From NCBI GenBank assembly GCA_037975125.1, contig CM075862.1, positions 14,877,625-14,941,624 on the forward strand: a stretch of 64,000 bases of DNA, in the 5' to 3' direction. The position numbers and the translations under genes were made by a program. Positions within the stretch are counted from its first letter, which is position 1. The number at the start of each line of letters is the position of its first letter. The stretch comes from Latrodectus hesperus. Taxonomy: Eukaryota > Arthropoda > Arachnida > Araneae > Theridiidae. Of this stretch, positions 26,215 through 38,339 are shown one piece after another. Under the pieces are notes generated by a model. That model was given only the letters and a program-made list of their open reading frames with translations, made no database searches and was not told the origin of the DNA.

Positions 26215-26560
26215 AATGGTTCCAGTTAACGTACAGGATAGCTGTGCAGCTGAGCCCTGGACTGTACTTTAAGGTTAACGGGTTTGGAATACCCTCCCGT
26301 CACCCAGCGCCTCCAAATTTTGAGCCACGCCGAGGGGATACAGTCACACTTGATCTGTCACGCCCCTCTCCACATCCACGATACCCCAGCGGAAGGACTT
26401 TGGACGTCATAGATCAACATGGACACGTGACCAATTCAAGGAGCTCCACAACTCGGTGGGGGAGAATGTGATCACCCTCCCAATCACTGCCCTCGGCAAA
26501 TGATGCTTCACTTTGCTGATCTGAACGGAAAGCGGCATGAAGCCATTGGGGCTCACTCCG
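26215..26560 (+). mobile_element. SINE family D, second-part copy
   Basis: Landmarks aggttaacgggtttgg, tcacccagcgcctcc, tgagccacgccgagg, ctctccacatccacgatacc, gcggaaggactttggacgtc, ggagctccacaactcggtgg and cccaatcactgccctcggc correspond to 13790-14020. The tRNA-like first part is missing, so it is 5'-truncated. Open frames over it (26244-26471 +, 26414-26698 -) are incidental. Confidence 0.7.
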
Positions 26561-26639
26561 ATGAACAGAAAATATCAAGTTTGTTCTTAGATAAGGTATG
26601 AGATGACATGTTGATGAGACTTGTGCACTTACGGTATCA

Positions 26640-26880
26640 CCGCGACCAATTGTTAGGACAGTATTCTGTACGGCGATAGGTCCAGAGTACGATCCCACTC
26701 AGTGTTAAATAACGGAAGATGGATGTTGCACTTTTTGCCTTCTACATGCACATGAGTCTGAGTAGGTGCTGGGGAATTTTCCGAGTTTCCTCCCTAGTGA
26801 TTACGGCACCTTATTAGTCAGATGTCTTAGTGAAGGTCAATAACGTAATAACGTGCTGGATAATAAAAATGCTTACAACA
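26640..26880 (+). mobile_element. SINE family B, copy 4
   Basis: B-box region ggtccagagtacgatccc, then aacggaagatggatgttgcac, cttctacatgcacatgagtctgag and ttttccgagtttcctcc. The tRNA-like A box is decayed. Confidence 0.65.
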
Positions 26881-29800
26881 GCCTTAAGATGTTCATCCCA
26901 AAAAATGATTTGTAAAGATTGATATGCTTTATCCAGTGGAAATATTCTGCTATTATTATAGGGTGAAAGCTTAAAAGAAGATGGCCAATTTAGATATTCA
27001 TACTTTATTTGATTGAAATCTGAACCAAGGAATCATTTGGAAGCCCATCTCTATCTGATACTATGTATAATTATAACAACTTTTTTAACCAATAACTCCT
27101 TTAATACGACGTAAATGCAAGTTCATCGAAAGAATGCGTTTAATGAATTGATTTTATTAGAATTAATCTCTTCTTCAGCATCTAACTTGCTTCTTCATTT
27201 GTAAAACCATGGTCGATGTGTTACATGATGCCCACATCTCACAGATATACATTTTTTTTCAACAAGTGTGAATAATCGAAAGAAATTATGTACTGATACT
27301 GTGTATCCTGCATTAACACTCGTTATCGAGTTACAAACAGATTAAATTGCTCTGTTTAAAAATATTAGTTTAAAGAAACTGTGCGAGGTCCGAGTTCGAC
27401 ACAGCAATCAATCAAAAACAGTGCCATGCTCTCGTACACAAAGGACCACGTTATTCTCAACAGTATGCTTGTGAAAAGAAGAGCCGAGTTAAGATAATCC
27501 AGTTGAATGATAACAACAAACCCAGTGCAGTTACGGAGGTTTCCAGATATTTATTATGAGTAATTTCTGGTATGATGTTAGTCACAAATATTGAGGTAAA
27601 TGTTTCAGTTCTTTTAGCATTGCATTCCGTGTCATCTCCAAATTCCCTGGAATTTTGAACAACGAGAATTTTACTAAGGAATTTTGAGGGATAAACTCAA
27701 CCAATCATCTTTCATTAATGGATTTTCTTAATGTTAATCATTTGTAGTTTAATAGAGTGAAACAAACTTCGTAAATATGCAAAAAAAATCTTTTCTATCC
27801 TCTAATACAAAAGTTAATTTGTTTCGTATTAAGAAAAACAAAAATATTTGATAAAATAACAAAAACAATAAATTAATATTTAATAAGTATCAAGATATAT
27901 CTCTCAATATTGTCAACATAAATATTAACATTTCCATAATTCGAACTCTCTCCATATAAACTAGTAATAATTCACAAATTCTGAATTCATAAATTCGTAC
28001 TGAGAAGGAAAGAAAAAAAAAAAAAAAAGATTTCCTCAACATTAATTTTTGAAGTTATTTTAAATTGGTCATTAACACAAAATTGTTTCCTTTTCCTGGA
28101 AATCTTTCCATTACCGTAATTTGTGGTAATCATAAAAGCAAGTCAATTTTTTTATTTAATTTAAGAATCGTCTGATAAAAAAAAAACAGCTTCAAAAATT
28201 TCTAAATCATCTGAAAATTTTCAAAACTCTCGAGGACTTTCAAAACTACCGGGAATATTTTTAAAATTCCCAAGGGAATAAACAGGGTTTTTATTCCCAG
28301 AAATAAAACCTAGTTTTTCCCCTTCTTTAGAATATTAATCTCCACATAGCAATGTAAAATTTAGGCATAGCGACTGTATAACCCATCGTGCCATTTTCAG
28401 ATTTTGGTGATTTTTTGGCAGATTTCTCTGTTTATCTGGCCATCTAGTTTTTTTATTACGTCATAGAGATCAAGAATCATAAGAATTATGAAGAAAATTC
28501 GATTTTGGCAATATATCATTGGAAGGAAATTTCGAACATTTTTTCCATTTTCGGATTTTAATTAATGTTCTTGTATTTTCTTTCTTTTTTTTAAATTTTA
28601 ATACTTCAAAAATATATATGTGTGTGCCATTTATTTATCAGATTTAAACTTATTATTTAAATTTGTAAGCTTTTTTGTGTAATTTATTAAATCACAATGA
28701 CGACATTTTCGCGGCATTACATCAAAATTGCGTCATCTTTGTCACCAAAAAAGTCAGAAATCACTTTATAGATTATAGATTATGCCAAAATTTATAGAGA
28801 AGATCTAAGTACATTCTCATAAAGTATAAATGCATTCCTAAAGAATTTTCAATCATAATCTGTTTTAAGGAAAGATTAATTAAGTTGTTCCTCATGTCAA
28901 AAAAGCTGACCACTCTTTCATTCGAAACCAAAACATAGTAAAGATCAACTAATCAAATTTTAAAATTTAAAATTATATGTTTACAATTTTTCAAGCTAAA
29001 TGAAGGGGTAAAGTATCATCAGTAATGCAAGTAACTGCGAGGCCACACAAAAAGCTTATTCTTCTTTGCACAATGGGGTGTTTTTCAGTTTACAGATCAT
29101 TCATGGCATTGTTTTTAATTGGCCATCCATTCCTTTTGCATTCCACTTAGGTTGGAATGAAAGAAACATCTTCTCGGTGACGAAACACTCATGAAGTGGC
29201 ACACGATTTTTCGGTGGCAAAAAATATCCTGGAGCTTGAGACAGAGAGCTCCATTCAGCTGATGCAGCCCAAATGATAGGTTTCTAAGACAAAGGTGGAT
29301 TGTGTTCAAATAGATCCCCCTTCCCGTCCCCCCTTTCATGGCTATCTTAAAGAAAAGATACTTTGTTTGAGATGAGGGCTGCCAATAGTTTATGGGTTTG
29401 GACGCGTCGCTCACAATGTATTAGGTTTGAATTTAAATACAATTCCATCAATCAAATCCAGTGTCACTGAACTCTTACTGTCTATATTTACTTAAATTAA
29501 GACAGATTATGTCTGTTACAGTTAATTTTATTACAACAGTTGTTGATAAAATTTAAGTACATAAGTTAAAATCTAATACATAAGTAATTTATTTAATTTA
29601 GAACTAATTACAATAGTATGATCCTAAATTTTGGCTTTAATGAATGCTTGTGATGATACATTTTAAATACTTTATCACAGTGTATAAAATACTTAAAAAA
29701 AACTGATTAAATAAAGAGTAAAGCTATTGAGTTTATGAATTTCTGAATTTTATTGCTGACGAAGACATATTGCCAAGATGACACAAAGGTGACATAATAA

Positions 29801-30006
29801 ATTCTTTCCTGAGAAATATTACGGGACTAAATAAATTTAAATATGATAAATAAAAGCGCAAATATATTTTTGAAACATCAATTAGGATTTAAAAAAGAAA
29901 ATATCAGGACATTAATTTTGAAAAAGTAAATACAAGTAAAGAAAATATATGAACAATAATTTCAAAAATGTATTCACAATATCTAAAACAAAATTGGAAC
30001 ATGCAT
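26881..30006. other. AT-rich DNA, largely featureless
   Basis: Three kilobases without a gene. Near 27378-27405 gcgaggtccgagttcgacac could be a B box, and an aacaacaaac string follows near 27510, so an old SINE of about 150 bp may lie there. The minus frame 29115-29414 (99 codons) sits in mixed-composition sequence (29030-29420) and matches no family I know. A weak exon cannot be excluded but is not supported. Confidence 0.45.
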
Positions 30007-30067
<61 letters not shown>

Positions 30068-30240
30068 ACCACCTTAAAAAGAGCAAAGTCGTACTTTCAC
30101 CTTCGTGGTGCTCTGATTCAAACGAAAATTCTAACGAATTTTCTCCGTCAGTTCATTTTTATTGAAACGAAATTTTTACAGACGAAAATTCGCACAGCCA
30201 AAGGCATAGCGAGCTTGGCTTGTCCAAGTGTCATAAGCAT

Positions 30241-30299
<59 letters not shown>

Positions 30300-30300
30300 A
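30007..30300. repeat. Two (TA)n tracts flanking a 180-bp segment
   Basis: TA tracts at about 30007-30066 and 30250-30290, the second ending in (TG)n. The segment between them (30067-30249) has CpGs and ends in cataacaacaaca, so it may be a SINE remnant trapped between the two TA tracts. Frames 29968-30165 and 30020-30388 are microsatellite artefacts. Confidence 0.9.
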
Positions 30301-31071
30301 TTATAAGATACAATTTAAATTTTACTTCATACTTTTAAAAAAGAAAACACAGGAATATTATTTTTGCAAATGTAAATGCAAATTATAAAATATTTGTTAA
30401 ATATAACAGCTGCCATATCAGCCATGATTAATAACAAAAATATTGAAAAAATTAATGCAGAGAATAAAAAAGAATTATTTAAAAATAATGAAAAGGATCA
30501 GTACAACTTGGAATTTAAGTGTCCAAAAGGTAAAGGAATCTGTAGAGCACACTAAATTAATTCAAAACTATCCCCGCAAAAATTCTTAATAAAAAATCTT
30601 AAAACGAAATAAAATGGTCTAAATTTCCTCGCCATAACGAAAATACTAGGGTTGCCAAAATAGAGTTTTCTACATGATTATTATTATTCTGAATATCTAT
30701 GAAGTAATAAAAATAAACCATGTTGTCAGATAAACAAATAAATCCGACAAAAAATAACATAATTCAGAAATTTGCATGATGGAATATAGAGAATAATGCC
30801 AAAGAAAGTAATTAAAATATACTTTTAGCATTAAAATATGTATGTTTGTACTAAACAATATAAGGTTAGTAAATAGTTCATAACATATTTATTACACACA
30901 TTTACATGATAACAACAAACTATTAAAACAAAAAAAATAAGAATATGAACTTGTAGGAAATCAATTAAATGATGAGAAATCATTATCAAGATATCTAATT
31001 AAAGAGAGGATTATTAAATTAAGATCATTTTATTAAATTTTAGAGAAAATATATTAATTTAAGAGGTTTAT
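30301..31071. other. AT-rich DNA, nothing recognised
   Basis: No feature supported. Confidence 0.5.
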
Positions 31072-31476
31072 TAACCATAAAGTGATTGTTTCTTTCCTTC
31101 CATTTGAGATCATGGCTATATCACTTTCTTACAATTCTCTTTGGTTTAAAATAATAATGACGTCAGATAATGTTTTATCCACGTGATACACAAGTAATTA
31201 CGACATCGTATTGATACTGCGTCGTACATCCGATCCAACTTTTCGACCAATTTGCTGCCTGCCTTCAAATCACATTCTTCGAGCAGCTGCGAACAAGGCA
31301 AAGTTCACCATTGAATGTCTGAGAATACTGTCGAAGTTCATTTTGTTCATTAAATGATTTCTCATATAAGGACCAAAGCATCTGTTTGAGAAGCAGTTTC
31401 CCATTGATTCAAGCCTAACACGTTGACAAAAGAACAAAAGAAAAATGAAAAAGACAAAACATACACTTTATAGTTA
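31072..31476 (-). mobile_element. MITE family 1, copy B
   Basis: A 405-bp copy of the 12208-12571 element in the opposite orientation. Termini are taaccataaagtg at 31072 and cactttatagtta ending at 31476. The interior matches copy A along its length, including aatttgctgcctgccttc, the TGACGTCA palindrome near 31158 and ttctcatataaggacc. It is about 40 bp longer than A, mostly near gactgtcgaagttcat. It abuts the 3' end of the non-LTR retrotransposon. Confidence 0.75.
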
Positions 31477-31746
31477 TTTTCAATTGACAAAGACAATTTA
31501 AATTTTTAAAAATATCATTTAATAAAATTTTAGGTTAGGTTACGACGAAAAACTGTTTTGGATCTTTATACTCATAGGCTTATAGCTCGCATTGAGTAAG
31601 ATTGAGGTTTTATTTGAAACCTAAACAAAAATTGATGGATTGATGATTTAAAATTGACAATCAAAACGAAAAGATAAGTACGGCGCTCGATTGACAAATG
31701 AAGGGGAAATTAGGCCGTTTGGAAATACAAAGACGAGAAAAAAAAA

Positions 31747-34700
31747 TTAGAGTCTATTAATTTGTTTCAAAAAGGAAATTGTTGCGTCAATTTTCTCTTT
31801 AGGACTTCTAAATCCTAGATCCAAGAAATTCTAAATCCAAGAGAAAGAAAGAGCTCCGATACCAAGTTTTTCTCTTAAAGAATTTCTTGCTTGATCATAT
31901 CGAGGACAAGATAGCATTATGTGATCCATGGTTTCTCTTTCTCCACAAGAGCATTTATCCGTTGAAGAAAATCTGAATTTATGTAATTCAGCATTTGTCA
32001 GAAAGGATCTAGCTCTAACTCTAGCTAGCCACACTTCTTCAAGGCGAGAATTAATATAATTGTGGTGAATTTTCGTGATAGAAGACATGTGCGAAAAGTT
32101 AGAGGCATATTTACTATTATTCCATTCGTTGTTATTATAATTGATAAAAACGTTTCTTATATTATAGATAAGGTCTTCAGGTGAAATCGAGTGAAAAATA
32201 TAACTTTTATTTAAGGCCGATTTTGAAAGAGCTTCTACTTTTTCGTTCCCAGCAGTTCCGGAATGACCTGGAATCCAAACTAATTGAATCGATTCGCAAA
32301 TCTTAGTTGCGTTTCCTAAAGCTGATCCGATGTGTTGAATGATGGTTAGGGAAGAAATTGAGAGAGTTTTCAAACTGCTTACACAGGATAAGGAGTCGGA
32401 TAATATAACATAGTTGGAGGGAGAAATACAGAACTTAGTCATCGCCAGATATAAAGCCAAAGCCTCTGCTGTAAAGATGGAATTAGAGTTATTGATTTGC
32501 CCGGAAACAAAGGAGTTTTTTCTGCTGTTATAAGCAACGATTCTAAGTTTATTTTCTATTTTAAATGCATCAGTAAATAATATTATGTGAGTGGACCATT
32601 CAGAAGGACTATGCAGTTCAAAGAGGTCATTGACAGTATTTGTAGGAAGATGTTTAGTCTGAAAAGTATATTTTCTGAGAAATATTTTTAAATTAATATT
32701 AACAGATGTAGGTTTTGCAGGAACTCTTAAAATATGTGATTCTTGAATTCCATTTTCTTCAAGCCATTTTTTCACTCGCAAAGATAGAAGAAGAGCGTCA
32801 GAGATATGGCTGTATGGCATTGATTCCCATATACTACCACATAGAGATCTAGTAGAAAGTGCAAGATTTCTAATGTACATCCTTGTAGAGAGAAAGTTTT
32901 GCCTTACAGAAAGAGGTAAGACCCCTGCTTCTTTCAGAAGAAGTGGAATTGGTGTCCAGCGAGAAAGACCTGTGGCAATTCTAAGAACTGAGTGATATAT
33001 CGGATCCAAGATTTTTTGGTCTGATAAACTTGCAGATGTAAATACATGGCATCCATAATCGAGGCTACTTGTAATAAAGGGCTGAACAATTTGAAGTAAG
33101 TGATTAGTTTTTGCTCCCCATCTATTACCTGCAATAGCTTTTAAAACATATATTTTCTTCTGGATGGATTTTTTTCATTTGAAAATTATACTTGAAGGTT
33201 AAGTTATTAGTAAAATAGAGGCCCATAATTTTTATGTGCTTAGACCAAGAGATAGGTAATTGGTTGATTGTTAGTTCAAAATTTACAGGAGATTTTTTGA
33301 AAGAGAAATCAATGACTGAACATTTTGAGGAATCAATTTTTAGTTTCCATTCTTCACACCATTGTTCAAGTTTTATGATTGCAGTCTGCATTTTTTGCTG
33401 AAGACTTTCTTGTGATGAATGAGCAGCCAAAAGGATTATGTCATCAGCATAAATAAAACACTTAATGTCAGGAGAGAGAACTTCGTAAATATCTGACACA
33501 TAAATCATGAAAAGAAAGGGAGAAAGAACACTGCCTTGAGGAACATCTCTTTTAGACAAAATGGGTTGAGATAAAGTTCCACGCCATTTCACTTTAAAAC
33601 TTCTATCCGATAAGGAATTCAATATCCAATGAGCAGCTTTTCCTCTGATATCAAATTGGAGGAGCATATAAATAAGACCATCTGGCCACAATGAATCGTA
33701 AGCTTGAGATATGTCTACAGTTGCGCATATGATATATTTTCTCTGTGCGCGTAAAGCAATAATATGAGGATGAAGCATAGAAAGAACACTATCGCAACCT
33801 CTATGAGGCATAAATCCATGATGATTTGGATGAAAATATTTGGAAAAGGAGATTTGATTTATTAGACGATTTAATATCATGCGTACCATGACCTTACATA
33901 GAACATTTATAAGAGATATTGGGCGATAAGAATTTACTGAAGTAGTATCTTTCCCAGGTTTTATTATAGGAATTATGATGAATTTTTTCCAAGATGGGGG
34001 AACAATACCTCTTAACCAAGAGTTATTTATGAGTGACAAAAGGGATCGTAAAGCTATGTTAGATAGACCCTTCAAACTTTTAGCTGATATTAAATCAGGA
34101 CCAGCTGAAGTATTTTCGCAGTTAGAAATCGCCAATTGGAGCTCTGAGAGAAAGAATGCAGAGTTACATTCTAAATCAAAGTTTGAACTTAAATCGAGAA
34201 GTAATACTTCATTTTCAGATTGACGAGAATAAAATTTGGCAAATAAGTTAGCCTGAACAACAGGGTCCGAAATAATTGAAGTTTCGCTAGAAATTAGTAG
34301 ATGATGAGATTGAGAGTCAGTAGATTTATTTTTAAGTCTTTTAAGAATGGAATAAATGTCTTTAGATATACCAGCATTTGTTATAGTTTTATCCCAGAAA
34401 TTTCTGGAAAGGGTTAGAAGAAGCTGATGAAGTTTTGCAGAAATTCGTGTATCCACAGGGTCTGATTAAGAGAACTTCTCGCTTTCCTCCAAAATTTTCT
34501 TTTTTGACCCAAAAGAATAACAACATTCCGATGTCCACCACGGTGGATATGACTTTAACGGAAAGATTTGTTTTTTCCTGAATTTATCAAGATAGTTTCT
34601 GCATTAAATTTGGAATTGATTTACAGAAACCAGTCCGTTATTAGCAATTTGAGTGTTCATTGAATTGAAGAAGCTAGTCCATAAAATTCTATGGCGGCAA

Positions 34701-35373
34701 GTACCTTTCGAATAATCGTTATTGTAGATTTTGACACTTGTTTGAACAGGGACATGGTCACTACCATAACTATCTGAACTGACTGAGAAAGTACAAATAG
34801 GAAAAATATCAGGAGATACAAAGTTATAATCGATAAGGGATGGTTTATGGTGGAGTCCGAAATGAGTAGGCTGAGAGCTATTTAAAAGACAAATGTTGCT
34901 ATCTAGTATCCAATCGAGGAATTGTGAAGATTCGGGCGAGTACGAATTACTACCAAGCGTCGAACTTCGTATATTAAAGTTTCCAATTATTATGAAGGGA
35001 GGGTGAATATTTGATAAGATGCTATGGAACAAATAACTTGAAAATTTACCGTGTGGGACGTATACATTTACTAAAGTAAGAGATAATATGGATATAGTAA
35101 TTTTCATAGCTAATATTTCTTCATCGTTATCTTCTGAGCGGGATATATTTAAAACTTGCACGGGTAGAGATTTATCAACAGCAAAAAGAAGTCCTCCACC
35201 ACGACCATCTTGCCTATCTAATCTTGTTTTATTACAAATTTGAAATAAGTCTGATTTTTTTTAAGAAACGTTTCTTGAATTGCTAGGACATCGGAAGATT
35301 GAAAGTACGGAAGTTTTACATATGGGCGCTTAGATAGAACGCTTCTTGCATTCCAAGAAATTAAATTGAACAT
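31747..35373 (-). pseudogene. ORF2 of the non-LTR retrotransposon: endonuclease, reverse transcriptase, RNase H
   Basis: The ATG at 35371-35373 opens ISWNARS and LAIQETFL, the start of an APE endonuclease, whose histidine motif SDH lies near 34760. PPWW follows near 34550. The reverse transcriptase shows VDISQAYD, VPQGSVLSP and FIYADD (YADD near 33451-33440). RNase H has FTDA (32571), TAEAL (32466), LSDS (32397) and WIPGHSG. The end has a C-x1-C-x7-H-x4-C knuckle (31953-31906). Reading the minus strand, the frame is lost near 35250 (a run of A), meets stops at 34606-34604 and 34468-34466, shifts again near 33150, and meets TAG near 31831 before the natural TAA at 31747. The intact length of about 1208 codons is normal for the family. 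The metal-binding GDFN of the endonuclease is GNFN here (about 34980), and the last RNase H aspartate is glutamate. This copy is dead. Confidence 0.93.
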
Positions 35374-35498
35374 TAAATAAAAACGAAAAACCTGAACAGT
35401 TATTAAAAGTCAAAAAATAAATGCGCTCGTAGTAAAAGAATATTTTTTAAAAAAAATTATGAATGTTTTTACGCCTTCTTCCTGGAATGCATATGCAG

Positions 35499-35553
35499 AA
35501 ATATGCAGAACCTAACATTGAATTCTTTATTCAATGTTAGGTTCTGCATATTT
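35499..35553. repeat. Perfect 25-bp inverted repeat over the ORF1 stop codon
   Basis: Arms at 35499-35523 and 35529-35553 are exact reverse complements around the 5-base loop tcttt. The ORF1 stop (minus TAA at 35529-35527) lies at the loop, and ORF2 begins about 125 bases further on. Next to the outer edge, atatgcagaa is repeated directly (35491 and 35501). The perfection of the arms contrasts with the decay of the surrounding ORFs. Confidence 0.95.
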
Positions 35554-37052
35554 AATATTTGGTTGAGGAGACTTCATAACAGGTTGTTCGGGAAATAGAA
35601 TTTGCTTGTGTCTCACAGAATTTTTTGGACTTATCTTTCTTGACTGGATAGATCTTGCACGACTCTTTCTTGGAGGAGATCTTGAAACTGATCTAGCTGG
35701 ATTCAAACATGTTCGCATACATTCTTTCATGAATGAGAATATTTGTTGGACCATTTGATCTTGTCTAGCCTGTATCGCAAGTAATTTTGCTTCAAATATA
35801 GAAGCCATCTCAGTCACTGCTTTTTTAACAATATCAGTTATTTCATTTTGATTCGGCAAGAAAGGAAGATGACTTTTGGTTACACTGGAGTAACTGGTTT
35901 TTAAAGATTTATTATAACGTCTTCTCGCCTCAATAAATGGAAGGTGGTTAATGCTTTTAAAATTAAGAATTTTTTTCTTCAAGCCTCGTAGGGCAGGAAA
36001 TATAATTAGCTGCATGATTTCCCTGACAGTTTACACATTTAGGTGTTTCATTGGCACAGGGAGAGAGAGAGTCTTTATGGAATGTTCGACAGTTTTTACA
36101 TAGAAGACTTCTTGTGTACATTTTTTCGTAGGGTGAGTGAATTTATAGCATTTTCCGCATTGGCGAACCTTATCAATGTTGTTGCTGTGTGCCAGCTAGG
36201 CTAGCAATACGGGGTGCGCTGCTCCATTTTTTCAACTGAACCATATTTTGGTGTGGAATCCGACTTCTTCAGAACACACATGCCATAGGGACCCATTTAT
36301 AGGGTAGGCAACCATTCACAACCCATTCATACAAGGAAAGGACAAAGACAGGATAGACAGAAAAAGTACATCCATTCCTGAACCGGGATTCGAACCCAGG
36401 ACCTCCCTATCTGCAGTCAGGGACTTTGACCTCTAGACAGGGCGGGCGGCAACGTTATCAATAAAAGGAGAAATTGGAATAATGGAATAGAATAAGTTAG
36501 TAGTTTGAGGTAGATAATGTCCAATGACGCTCACTAAAATATTTTCGCTCAGTTCTTCAGAATTCTTTTTTGAAAATCTTTGTAAGCTTAATATTGTTAA
36601 GCCATTTTTGCAATTTCTTTAGCAACAAGATATAAAGGTAAATCTACACATTTATTTCTTTTATAAGAAATCTTGAAGAAATGTATTCAGGTTGAAAACT
36701 GGAGTTAACAGGTACTCCAAAATATTGTTTATCTTGCTTATTTCTACAGCAGTATCTAGGCAATTAGTTTCGAATAGAAGCTTACCTTGACGGATGTGTT
36801 GAATTTGTATTATTTTCTTGTGATTCTTTACAAGTTGAATTATTTCTTGCTTTAAATTATAAGGTATCTTTGGAATAGATGCAGTACCATCAGTGGGAGA
36901 CAGGAAAATGAAGAAATTAGTAATACCATTTTCCGCAGCTAACTGGATTAGTTGTGAAATAGAATCTTCGAAAGCCAATAAACTTGAATTGTTAATTTTT
37001 GAATGCACTAATCGCAATCCGTGTAAATCATTTCACTCTCTTTTGTATCCAT
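35527..37052 (-). pseudogene. ORF1 (gag-like nucleic-acid-binding protein) of the non-LTR retrotransposon, split by a SINE
   Basis: A plausible start ATG at 37052-37050 (MDTKESEM) leads after a frameshift into an alpha/beta region at 37017-36661, then a second shift near 36640. Three zinc knuckles follow downstream of the SINE: CGKCYKFTHPTKKC (about 36155-36114), CKNCRTFHKDSLSPC and CVNCQGNHAANYISC (about 36035-35995). Two further frameshifts lie between them. The C-terminus (36015-35527) has a helical stretch and a basic tail rich in RS and RK pairs, ending PNIE. Such proteins coat the element RNA. The order of the knuckles and position before ORF2 fit the I group. The uninterrupted protein would be about 415 residues, with 273 bp of SINE removed. 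Confidence 0.85.
36178..36450 (-). mobile_element. SINE family A inserted in retrotransposon ORF1
   Basis: The minus strand reads gtctagaggtcaaag, ggtcctgggttcgaatcccgg, the same body as 18918-19197 (ccataggg/ggtacc region, tagctggcacac) and an acaacaac tail. It is flanked by a 12-bp target-site duplication with one mismatch: aaccttatcaat at 36166-36177 and aacgttatcaat at 36451-36462. The reading frame PFIDxV is continuous across the flanks if the SINE and one duplicate are ignored, so it inserted into a once-intact ORF1. Confidence 0.93.
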
Positions 37053-37140
37053 AATAATGAAAAAAATTTAAAAAAGAATAATTTAAAAATTTAAATAGTA
37101 TAAATAAAAGAACAAAAATACTCACTCTTAGTCAATCAAA

Positions 37141-37396
37141 CACTAAGACAAAGTCAGACGATAACTTCAACACGAAAAAGGAGAAAAAGTGTCAAAGAAA
37201 ACATTAAATAATGACAAAATAATCAGAGTTAAAAATTTACATATTTCGCAATTTAGAACAATCCGCCATTTCTATAAAATTTTAAATTAATAATTGCAAT
37301 ATTTGTTAGCAATCTCTTTGGAAGCTTAAGACTAATGCCATGCTTACGCCAATATTAATTTTTTTAATGTTTAATGTAAAAACAAATTAAATTAAA

Positions 37397-37399
<3 letters not shown>
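37141..37399. other. AT-rich flank, possibly the 5' leader of the retrotransposon
   Basis: The minus strand has cgtgttgaagttatcgtctgac and related sequence upstream of ORF1 that could be the element's 5' untranslated region and internal promoter. I cannot place the boundary. Confidence 0.35.

Positions 37400-37472
<73 letters not shown>
37400..37472. repeat. (TA)n microsatellite
   Basis: About 36 TA units close to the 5' side of the retrotransposon. Confidence 0.96.
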
Positions 37473-37475
<3 letters not shown>

Positions 37476-37644
37476 TAAATATTTTTTCAATTGGGTTCAT
37501 ATTAAAATTTTGATATTTTAGCAGCCGAACAGCTTTGAATTTGTAGGGGGCTCCTTTTAAGCCAATAAACAAACAAACCTTAAAATAAACAATTTCATTG
37601 TTTAATTTAAGGGAGACTTTATACTGAAAGCTATAAATTGTGAT

Positions 37645-37735
37645 TTCAGATTTTTTATCAGGAATCGAACCGGGAACTTTCAATTCCGGATAGCGACTCC
37701 TTGGCTCCAGTGTCCCATTCTAGACGCGAATTATC
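37645..37735 (-). mobile_element. tRNA-derived SINE head, unclassified
   Basis: The minus strand has an A-box-like ggagccaaggagtcgctatcc and B box gttcccggttcgattcctg. Acceptor pairing is absent, so this is probably another SINE head and not a tRNA gene. No second copy of this exact type was found in the window. Confidence 0.45.
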
Positions 37736-37739
37736 CTAG

Positions 37740-38339
37740 TCCAACAACAAAAATCTCATATTGCTAGGCGTTTTTCGAATTGTTTTGAGGAATTGTTAGC
37801 TGTTTCTGTATGTTTGTTTCTTTGTTTCTTCTGCATGAGATAAAAATAAATTAGTCATAATGTATGTTAAAAATAATATCAAATATGGAATTTCGTTAGA
37901 AAATGTATTAAATCAATTCAAAATAAAAAATTATCTATTTCAATTGGAATGCCAATATGTGTGGGAGGATGTCAATATGCGTGGAGGAAAGTATCACTAA
38001 TTCAATATTATTGATAACTTTGAACTTGTCAGTAGTGTTGTTCCTTAGAAATGAAAATATTAAAAAAAATTGCATTTTTTTTTTTCTTTCTTTGTATAAA
38101 TATAAATGGGAAGTAAATTACTTTTCAGGTTCTAAAAATTTTAAATATATTTCTTTATTTTTACTAAGAAAAAATAATTTCATTTGAAAATAAATGAGTC
38201 TGAGCATATATGCATGCATAAAAATATATGTATATACTTATGTAGATGCGTTTATTCTAAAAAACTATAAATCAGTCAATTCCTTATTTAGATCCCCCCT
38301 TTTTTATGTAAGCAAGGAAGAAAAAAAATCTCATAAGCA
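37740..38339. other. AT-rich DNA, nothing recognised
   Basis: Includes gtttgtttctttgtttc near 37811. No gene supported. Confidence 0.5.

Larger units (their letters stand above)
31510..37140 (-). mobile_element. Non-LTR retrotransposon, I/Jockey superfamily, near full length, inactive
   Basis: On the minus strand: a 5' leader upstream of 37052, ORF1 (37052 to 35527) with gag-like CCHC knuckles, a short spacer, then ORF2 (35373 to 31747) with APE-type endonuclease, reverse transcriptase, RNase H and a terminal CCHC knuckle. A 3' tail of about 230 bp follows. Two ORFs plus RNase H point to the I group rather than Jockey proper or CR1. The outer ends are approximate, because I found no poly(A) or target-site duplication. 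Both ORFs carry frameshifts and stops, and a SINE splits ORF1, so this copy cannot move by itself. Confidence 0.9.

Noticed and set aside
29115..29414. 99-codon minus frame
   Set aside because: No domain, no conserved motif, no supporting context; composition only.
31529..31542. taggttaggtta, resembling the arthropod TTAGG telomere repeat
   Set aside because: Only about two units inside the retrotransposon 3' region; too short to mean telomeric DNA.
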